A stretch of 64,000 nucleotides of DNA from Chrysoporthe austroafricana (lineage: Eukaryota > Ascomycota > Sordariomycetes > Diaporthales > Cryphonectriaceae), in the NCBI GenBank assembly GCA_001051155.2, contig JYIP02000008.1, positions 434,001 through 498,000 of the forward strand. Direction: 5' to 3'. Positions 56,743-64,000 of the stretch are shown here, in pieces. Position 1 is the stretch's first letter; the number at the start of each line of letters is the position of its first letter. Position numbers and translations under genes: made by a program. Below the pieces are notes generated by a model. The model searched no databases, was not told where the DNA came from, and was given only the letters and a program-made list of their open reading frames with translations.

Positions 56743-58580
56743 CTTGGAGTGACGACTGGCGAACAGGAGAGAGGGGATTGAGGAATGAGGAGGAAATTGG
56801 TGGAATGAGGAGGCGCAAATAGATGTAGTTCAGACAACGTGGGATCCTCCGGGCAACAATAGCTGAAAGCGGCTCAGTGCAGGGAGGGGACCAGGCCAAA
56901 CGTATGTAGGGCTAGCCACGAACGAGAGAAGGGCGGGCAGAGAAGGGGGAGGGCTCGGCAGCGGCACACCGAGGCGGGATACAAATATACGTTTGCAGCT
57001 ATCGCTTGATAACGCAAATCCACGACGCAACAGCCACAGGATGGCTCACATGCGGGAGCCTGGGGAGCCTGAAGGAAGATGACGGGCGGGGGGGCGAAGA
57101 CGCCATATGAGAGATAGTGAACAGGCTGCTGACATGGATATATGTCCAACATGCCTTAGCACACTGCGGTCTCATCAAGCCACATACACACTCACACGCG
57201 CCCACACACAGACAAGCACACACTGCATTTCTGGGAGACGGAAGATCGAAGGGTGGGAAGGAGATGGGTAACGAGGCCTCTCAACCCGCTGCCCACGAAG
57301 TTGGGATCAGCACCTCTGATCCGACGGTGAAGGATGGACGGTGTGGGGTGGAGACCGGCGCTGCGGCGGATCTTGCAATGTTGGCGGGTTGGCCGAGCTC
57401 AAAACTCCCCGAGATCAAGAGGCGACGGTTGCACGCCCCTCCTGCTCGTAGCACTCGGGCAGCCAGCACAGGCGAGCCGTTGTACTTGTGACGGCCAGTG
57501 CCCTGTTCTCTCGAGCCCCCTGATAGCTCTGTATGCCAAGGTTGCCATCCAGTCCTCCCCCGGGCCTCGCCAGCGACGTGGCACTTCGTTCCGAGCGTTG
57601 TCAGCTCGTAATACGCGATACGAAAGGAGTTCGGACCTCAACACTGCCGTCCCGCACCGGTCAAGCCCCCGGAGACTGCGCGGGCGTGGGTGCTCTCTGC
57701 GTCGTAAAGCCTGGCATCAGCACGACCGGTGACGCCGCAGCCGCCACGATCTCCGGACGTGGTGTCAGCCCTATCTATGCCCAGCTGTTATCTAGGCTTG
57801 CGATGAGCAGGGCCGCCGACAGCCAGGGGCGGCCTGCGGTCATGTGAAGATGGGAGCTCGCCTGTCGGATGTTGTGCACCGCGGAGATTTTGGGTGGTGG
57901 GCGGCCCAGCATGAGACAAAACAAATCTTGGTGACGGCCGACCTTTGCCCTCAGACTGGCAGGTTGGGCGGTGGGAATTGGAGGAGTCTGCCCCGGATGG
58001 CGATCATCTTTTCGAGCTGCATCCCTCGGGACACGTCGCCGTCGCCTCGTCATGCGCAGGGAAGCTAGCGAGGTGGGGTGGTTATCTCAGCGTGTCCAGG
58101 GCAGGGCGGAAGAGGGAGGTGTCGATGTTTCAGAAACAGACTGCGTGTTTGAGTACTATCGCCGCTGTTCTTGGTGTTTATTGAATAAGTCATTTAACTC
58201 GAACCAGGCACACTCGGGAGGCGGCACAGACGCTCCGAGTTGCCCTGGCAGCGGTCCGGAGTCCGGCTCTTTACCCTTGCTCGCCCTTCCTTGCGTCTGC
58301 CCTTGCTCCACTGTCGACTACGTTCCCTCCATACCGCGACATGTCTGGCGCATTTCTGAGTCAAATTGCGACGCCGGGCTGATCACGCGAGGTTAAACTC
58401 GTCTATCGTGGCTAATCCAGCCGGAGCAGAAGTGCACAATCTCACTCGGCCTAGTCGGCCTGGCCAGCCTTTGCCATCCATACCTCCTACTATGGTAGAC
58501 GAGCCTCGCTCTGCACATCGGATATGAGGATCCACCAAGCCACACAGTCGTGAAGTCGGTCATCTATCTGAGACCTAGGC

Positions 58581-58981
58581 TTATGAGCCCTTGAGATAGC
58601 CGGTTACACGGAAAGGACAGGCGCCAATGTCATCGCCGCACTCCCAGTAGGTCCCCGCGTCGTTACGAAGCCGTTGTTCTGGTCTTTGCCTACTGAGAAC
58701 ATTATCAGATAACACCCCTCGCGAGCAACGATGAGATTCTCGCCATGTAACGCCTTGTGGCATCCGGCACATGCGCCCGATGTACCTGCAGTCTGAACAC
58801 AGCATTCGCGGTCCGCTGGCTGCGGTGCAGGTCTCGCGAAGTGGGCCGTGGCAGTCTCCGTCTACAAGTGATATCTCCCCGTGCCCGGCACAGGAACCTT
58901 ATGACTACTCAAGCTAACTTGCTGCTCGGGCATCTGATTTTCCTTTGGCGGTTTGCGGCTTACTATAAGTGCAGGTATCAT
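58581..58981 (-). pseudogene. decayed small cysteine-rich gene (candidate)
   Basis: On the minus strand one frame reads TATAHFARPAPQPADRECC, VQTAGTSGACAGCHKALHG, ENLIVAREGCYLIMFSVGKD, then QNNGFVTT, while the protein-like ending TYWECGDDIGACPFRVTGYL (stop at 58581) lies in the next frame. The compositional continuity (regular cysteines, secreted-protein style) suggests one gene with a frame break near 58640-58660; a 53-nt intron with a poor GAG acceptor is an alternative. Upstream, a good GTAAGC donor (58958-58963) and TAG acceptor (58862-58864) would link to an ATG at 58981, but no intact signal peptide is found; a hydrophobic run is split by a frame change and stops. I read this as a disabled or drifting secreted-protein gene, at low confidence. 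Confidence 0.35.
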
Positions 58982-59049
58982 TACAGCACTATTAGCACAA
59001 GGGTATCATTCAGAGCATACGACCTGTCTACTAGAAGCCCATTGAGGTC

Positions 59050-59125
59050 ATAATGTTTGGGATGGCACAGATCGATTGTGAATCGCGGTTTATTTGCAAT
59101 CTATCCGTGCCATCCCAGTCATTAT
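59050..59125. repeat. imperfect inverted repeat / hairpin
   Basis: Arms 59050-59072 and 59103-59125 pair at 20 of 23 positions (core GGGATGGCAC against GTGCCATCCC) around a 30-nt loop. It is too small for a complete mobile element and not in a gene; it may be a MITE remnant or a structured RNA/DNA element. Confidence 0.75.
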
Positions 59126-61328
59126 CCCTTAACTATGCTTGGAAAATGGCAGGGATACAGGCAGTGAGGCTGCTTGGGGGATCGACCCTGGCCTCATGAT
59201 GGCAGTCTGATATCTGCGTATAACCACTATTGCGGCAAAAGCAGCACTTAAACGCCATGGACGCCGAATACCACGGATTGCAATATCCCAGAAAACATCA
59301 AGTCCTCACCGCCTCGGGAAAAGCGCTTCTAATCTGAGGTGAAAGAGATCTGTCATGTGGCGGAATATGAACTGGTGCTGGCCACTGTCTAGACAGTAGC
59401 AGAGATGGCCAGGAACAATCAAAATAAGGGATCCGTCGAATCGGAAAGTCAGGAGGCCTAGAAGCATGCCATCGCGAAACTTTCGCCTTGTGAGTGAAGA
59501 CACTTCCAGCGCACACCGTACCACACTCGGCCAAAGAACGCACCTCGGGGACTACAGCCTTCGCCTTGGCAGGAGCACTGCATAACCATGTCTGACCGGC
59601 GGACGAATCCTTAAATCACGATCAGGGGTGCACGAGTTTGTGCCAGGTATCACAGACCGATTGTGGTGCTTGAGCTAAAAGTCTAACCCCCTGGCATAGC
59701 TGTGAGACCAGGTTTTGCTTGAGTATTGCTGGCGCGCAGCAAGAGAAAAGTGAGGAGGCCTGGGCTGTGATTGCTTCTGGCTCGCATATTCAGTTCGAAA
59801 ATACGACCCAGGGGTGTCTTGTGCTCGACTCACCATGAGGACAGTACTATCCCTCTCTGCTATCTTCTACTATTCATTTGGCCCGCGCAGCCTCTGATCA
59901 CACGGCTGGCAGAAGCGAGTACGGTCTCCTCGCGAGCCTAGATCTCTGATGGGTCAACCAGGAAGCACCCTCCCGTTCGTGTCTTACAATTCACACAGAA
60001 AAGTTTTTGTTTAGGGAGACGGTGCGTCGCGCCAAGATGCGATTGAACGCCCGTTGAACAGGGTTGATGGCCACAACGCTTCCGCAGAGCCCCTCGATGG
60101 TTTGACGAGGACGGACAGAAAACAACTCACCTCGCAGTGTCTTTTACGCAAGAGAGGGACCTGGCAAAGAGTGGCTGGAGTGGGCTGTATGGCCCATAGA
60201 CACAAGTGTGACGATAGCCTGGGCTCCTTTGAGCATCCACCTCTTGCCTGGCTTGCTTGCTGGTGTTGTCGGGCGAGCCAGACTGACAGCATATCGTTGT
60301 GCCGTACCACGAGATTTCCGCACCACCAGGCTAGCACACACGAGCCAATATCTCAACAACGCCCGACCGATCTGCGCTCTGTCGCCCCTTGGCACTGATG
60401 GCGCCCTACTTGGCGGGCTTTGTCCTACAAGACACAATGTACCGTCCGCCGACACGGTTGGTTATTATGTTTGTTCGTTTCCAGTTTTCTCGTTGAGGAA
60501 ACGTTGTCCGCGACTATGTCATGGTCTACAGGTTGAAGCTTCACTAAGGCCCCTTTCTATCAAGCATCGTCACACCACCCATAACCACTCTCGTCGCCTC
60601 TGCCCTGGCATCACCGTGTCTACCTTCGGCCTGTGTGCTATTTGTATGGACGCCCTAGGCGAATGTCAGCAGGAAGTCGGAACACGACATGTTGCTAGCA
60701 CGCCTATCACTTTCTCATCGGGCCTGCCGGACAGATCTCATCGCCGAGAGGGTTGATGCGTTTGTGGCTTGCAGCTCATCGCCATCTCTCCTCCAATGCG
60801 GCGTGAATATCACGGCTTTCGCCATGGACTACTGTCGCAAATCGTCGAAGCATCATCCAGGAGCTGTGCTGTTAGAGGCTGCTGCTAGTGCACCCGTCGT
60901 CCTTCATAATACAGACTGACCAGCGCATTTTGAAGCGGCTACCAGCGTAGCGCGGCCATCACATCTCGCCTCTTACACAGCTTTAGCCCCGTTTCGACGC
61001 TGTGGCCAACCACCACGGCGGCTAAGCAAGCAGTGCTTCCAGATCTCTGTCATCCGGCATTCGCTAGCATAAGACCCTCTCTACGTCTCGTTCCGACGCG
61101 ATCATGTCATATTCTATGGTAACTCGGGAATCAGTATCACTCAGCCTAGCCATTCGCTTCCCTCCAACTCCCGTCCACGTTGTCCGAATTTAGCGACCTT
61201 GGGCACTGCCTTGCCAACCGACGATCCACGCCTCAAGTCCTCGTTAGTGTGGTTGATTACGCCTTTCGTCGCTGTTGTATTTGTTGCCAAACACTCTCAA
61301 ATCGTTTCTACGAAGTCTTCGTGCCCCA

Positions 61329-63042
61329 ATGGAGTATCGTCGTGATACATCGTCGACAGAGTTGGAGTACGCCACAAGAGATAGTGGGCATGGGTCAAGC
61401 ATTGGCGACAAGGACAACTTTGGATCCGAAGTCCACATCGAATTAGCCAGTCCTCCCGAGCGACCAGGCCAGCAAGATGGCCAAGACACGATATACACCG
61501 ATGCCCGGCGCTTCCTGGGCAAGTTCAGCGTCGAGCAGAGAGGTATCGAGAGAATTCTCCCCAACGAGAGAACGGACACGAGCATCAGCCAGATCGGCAC
61601 GCTTTGGATGTCGGCCAATATGACGGTCTCGAGCTTCGCAATCGGCGCCCTGGCTCAGCCCGTGTTCAATCTCGGCTTCGTGGACACAGCGTTGACCGTT
61701 GTCTTTTTCAATATCCTGGGCATACTGCCCGTGTGCTTCTTCTCGACCTTTGGACCACAATTCGGGCTGCGACAGATGGTGCTGTCCCGATTTTTCTTTG
61801 GATACTACGGTGTCAAGCTCAGTAAGCTACCACTCACCGCTGGTCTTTCAGAGCTCTCAGCAATAGCTCCCTCCCCTCCTACTCTAAGGTGTCTGCCCGA
61901 CTAACGCCGCCTCACAAGTCGCACTGTTCAACGTCCTAGCCTGTCTAGGCTGGTCCTCTGTGAACGTGATAGTTGGCGCGCAACTTCTGGCGGCCATCAA
62001 TCCACAATACACACTGCCGGGCTGGGCCGGGATTCTCATAATCTCGCTGTTGACCCTGCTCATCACGGCATTTGGCTACCGCCTCGTTCACGCCTACGAG
62101 CGCTGGTCATGGATCCCCGTGTTCATCATCTTCCTCATCGTGGCCGGCGAGTTTGGCCGCTCGGGGAGGTTCAACGCGCTGTTGCCCCTATCGCGTGGCC
62201 CAGCCGAGGCGGGGAGCGTCCTCTCCTTCGCGGCCTCGGTATACGGCTACGCGACCGGGTGGACGAGCATGGCGGCCGACTACACGGTCTACCAGCCGGA
62301 GACGGCGTCCCGGCGCCGCATCTTCTGGTGGACCTTCGGCGGTCTCCTCCTCCCCCTCGTCTTCACGGAGCTCCTCGGCGCGGCCATCATGACCGCTGCC
62401 GCCGCCGAAGTCGCCGACCCGGGCGGCGACGACTTCCTCGCCGCGTACTCCGCCACCGGGATCGGCGGGATCCTGGGCGCGGTCCTCGTGCCGCCCCTCG
62501 GCGCGTTCGGCAGGTTCTGCCTCGCCGTGCTGGCCCTCAGCACCGTCGCCAACAACTGCCCCAACATCTACTCCGTCGCGCTCTCGCTGCAGGTCCTCGC
62601 GCGGCCCACCCGGCGGGCGCCGCGCGCCGCCTGGACGCTCCTGGGCACGTGCGCGTACGTCGCCGTCGCCGTGCCCGGGTACGGCCGCTTCGAGAGCTGG
62701 CTGGAGGACTTCATGCTGCTCATCGGGTACTGGCTGGCCGTCTACCAGGGGGTCGCGCTGACGGAGCACCTCGTGTTCCGCGCCTGGCGCGGCCACGGGT
62801 ACGACGTCCGCGCCTACGAGGCGCCCGGCCGGCTGCCGCCCGGCATGGCGGCCGTGACGGCGTTCGGGGTCGGCGCGGTCGGCGCGGTGCTGGGGATGGC
62901 GCAGGCCTGGTGGACGGGCCCGGTGGGGCTCCTGTGTGGTGGGGAGCTCGGGGGGGACGTGGGCTTCGAGCTGGCCTTTGGTATGAGCGCTGTGAGTTAC
63001 GGCATCCTGAGGGCCGTTGAGAGGGCGTGGTATAGGAGATGA
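61329..63042 (+). CDS. NCS1-family purine/cytosine permease (Fcy2-like), 2 exons
   Basis: Exons 61329-61821 and 61919-63042 give 538 residues. After a polar N-terminal tail of about 90 residues comes the first membrane region with LWMSANMTVSSFAIGALAQP, the signature start of the cytosine/purine permease family, then FGPQFGLRQMVLSRFFFGYY with the intron just beyond. Exon 2 carries the remaining hydrophobic segments, including SVYGYATGWTSMAADYTVYQ (conserved substrate-site helix) and STVANNCPNIYSVALSLQVL. The intron has a CTAAC branch and AAG acceptor. Members are H+ symporters for cytosine, adenine, guanine or hypoxanthine at the plasma membrane; the exact substrate is not predictable. GC rises sharply in exon 2. 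Confidence 0.92.
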
Positions 63043-63872
63043 GGCACGTGCTAAAGGCGGTAGCACAGCCGCCAAGGCGGTAAAGCCCGCAGAAGGCCTA
63101 GTGTTCAGTTGATATCGCAAGTCTACATACAATGCTCTCTGTCCAACGCTTCGTCGCTGGATTGTTCGTCCCTTCTCGTGCGACCCCCTTCTGCTAGACC
63201 TACCGCTACATAGGTAGAAGACTCCGCGGACACGCTCTACAGAGGCCCTCCCGCGGACGCTGGGACAAGCACCTTGTCCTGCGCGGACCGCGTGTAGCGC
63301 ATTGTGGCTCTCTACGCCATATCTGCCGGGTTTGGAATGTCTAAGAACTATAGGCGTCAAATGCTTACCACCATGCCAACTGCTGTACTGGGCGTATTTG
63401 CGAGTTACCTGAGTAGATGAGCCTGGGCCTCTGAAGGTGGAGTGCTCGGTGCTACATTCGAAACGAACTTGTCTGAAGACGAGAGAAAGTAACGCGAACC
63501 TAGACCGGTTGCCACTTGCCTACCGAGGTAAGCGGACAAGACACTACACTAACAAATACGAGGGGCCAAGACAGGTAGCAGTACGCGATAGGAGACTCGC
63601 AATAAGCGTTGCATTTAATTTGAAAATGCCTCCTTACTCCTTGCAGCCGTATATATATATATGCGGCTCATTCTACAATCAGATCTGAATCTCAACAACA
63701 CCTCAGCAGGTACGAATCAAAGCAGGATGGACGCCAATGAGGTGCGCGTTAAGATCCTTGATGCCAAACCCATAACAATTAGCCCTTTTTTTTGATACCA
63801 ACCCGCAGCCGCCTATCCTAAACGCCTAAAGAACTATGCAGATGCACGTGGAAAGGACCAAGAAGTCCATAT
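63043..63872. other. terminal intergenic spacer
   Basis: 3' flank of the permease and of the final minus-strand gene (convergent). A short TA-repeat (ATATATATATA) lies at about 63651-63661. No gene supported. Confidence 0.5.
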
Positions 63873-64000
63873 TTAGGCATAGAGCTTCTTCTCATACGAC
63901 TCCATGTTGACACCACCCTCCAGCTGAGCACTGGCAGTGCGGATCTCGAAACGGAGCTCGCCATTGGTGACAGACTCGTGAAGCTCCTGCAGGCTCTTGA
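63873..64000 (-). CDS. unidentified protein, C-terminal 41 codons
   Basis: A minus-strand frame enters from the right edge and ends at a TAA (63873-63875). The visible residues include KSLQELHESVTNGELRFEIR, TASAQLEGGVNMESYEKKL and YA at the end. The hydrophilic, amphipathic sequence has the codon use and composition of a real conserved protein, and the stop is followed by AT-richer DNA. I do not recognise the family. The rest lies outside the window, and an intron between this exon and the edge cannot be excluded. Confidence 0.6.
   Translation of the reverse strand, partial: KSLQELHESVTNGELRFEIRTASAQLEGGVNMESYEKKLYA

Larger units (their letters stand above)
56743..61328. other. gene-poor stretch, right part
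   Basis: 4.6 kb with no intact gene recognised. It contains the degraded cysteine-rich segment at 58581-58981 and the inverted repeat at 59050-59125, described separately. Remaining frames on both strands lack domains. Confidence 0.45.

Noticed and set aside
59834..59945. Short signal-peptide-like ORF MRTVLSLSAIF
   Set aside because: It ends after 20 codons; the alanine-rich continuation is in another frame and no intron explains it. Could be a remnant but too weak.
63300..63385. tRNA-like string on the minus strand (TGGCATGGTGGTAAGCA segment)
   Set aside because: It resembles a D-arm/A-box but lacks a matching B-box (GGTTCRANNCC) and a pairing acceptor stem.

Overview
The window reads as a GC-rich, gene-dense-to-patchy nuclear segment of a filamentous ascomycete (Pezizomycotina, most likely Sordariomycetes). 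This rests on small GT-AG introns (about 46-110 nt) with CTRAC-type branch points, fungal-only families (SUR7/PalI, eisosome Pil1/Lsp1, NCS1 permease, LaeA-like methyltransferase), a KMT6-type H3K27 methyltransferase, and many CT/GA and trinucleotide microsatellites in the intergenic DNA. No bacterial-style operon, virus or recognisable transposase was seen.

Layout, left to right. 0-26.7 kb is a housekeeping block: the 3' end of a SUR7/PalI membrane protein; a large WD40 protein resembling WDR6/Rtt10; a repeat-rich 3.5 kb spacer leading into a Ppz1-type protein phosphatase; a small Myb/SANT-like protein placed 42 bp downstream of the KMT6 (E(z)) methyltransferase; the eisosome core protein Pil1/Lsp1; a two-exon LSM-fold NatC subunit (Naa38-like) divergent from the XPG nuclease Rad2; and ATP synthase subunit g. 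26.7-42.9 kb is gene-poor. The only gene I could reconstruct there is an eight-exon LaeA/UMTA-like methyltransferase (30416-31901); the rest holds GC-rich spurious reading frames and one AT-richer block near 40.2-41.1 kb. 42.9-55.1 kb is gene-rich again: TFIIA large subunit, an NmrA-like NAD(P)-binding protein, the APC/C activator Cdc20, a Kelch-BTB protein and an isochorismatase-like cysteine hydrolase. 55.1-61.3 kb is a second gene-poor stretch holding a 61-residue secreted cysteine-containing protein (two exons) and what looks like a decayed cysteine-rich gene. The window closes with an NCS1 purine/cytosine permease and the last 41 codons of an unidentified minus-strand gene.

The genes do not form a shared pathway; most are conserved housekeeping functions (tRNA modification, signalling, chromatin, membrane domains, protein acetylation, nucleotide excision repair, respiration, transcription initiation, mitosis). 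The accessory signal is confined to the two gene-poor stretches. I did not find a convincing new multi-gene system. The most useful new information is the set of intron-split genes rebuilt by hand (methyltransferase, secreted peptide, Naa38-like, TFIIA, Cdc20 tail) and the decayed cysteine-rich locus. All family assignments are from recognising motifs by eye, without database searches.
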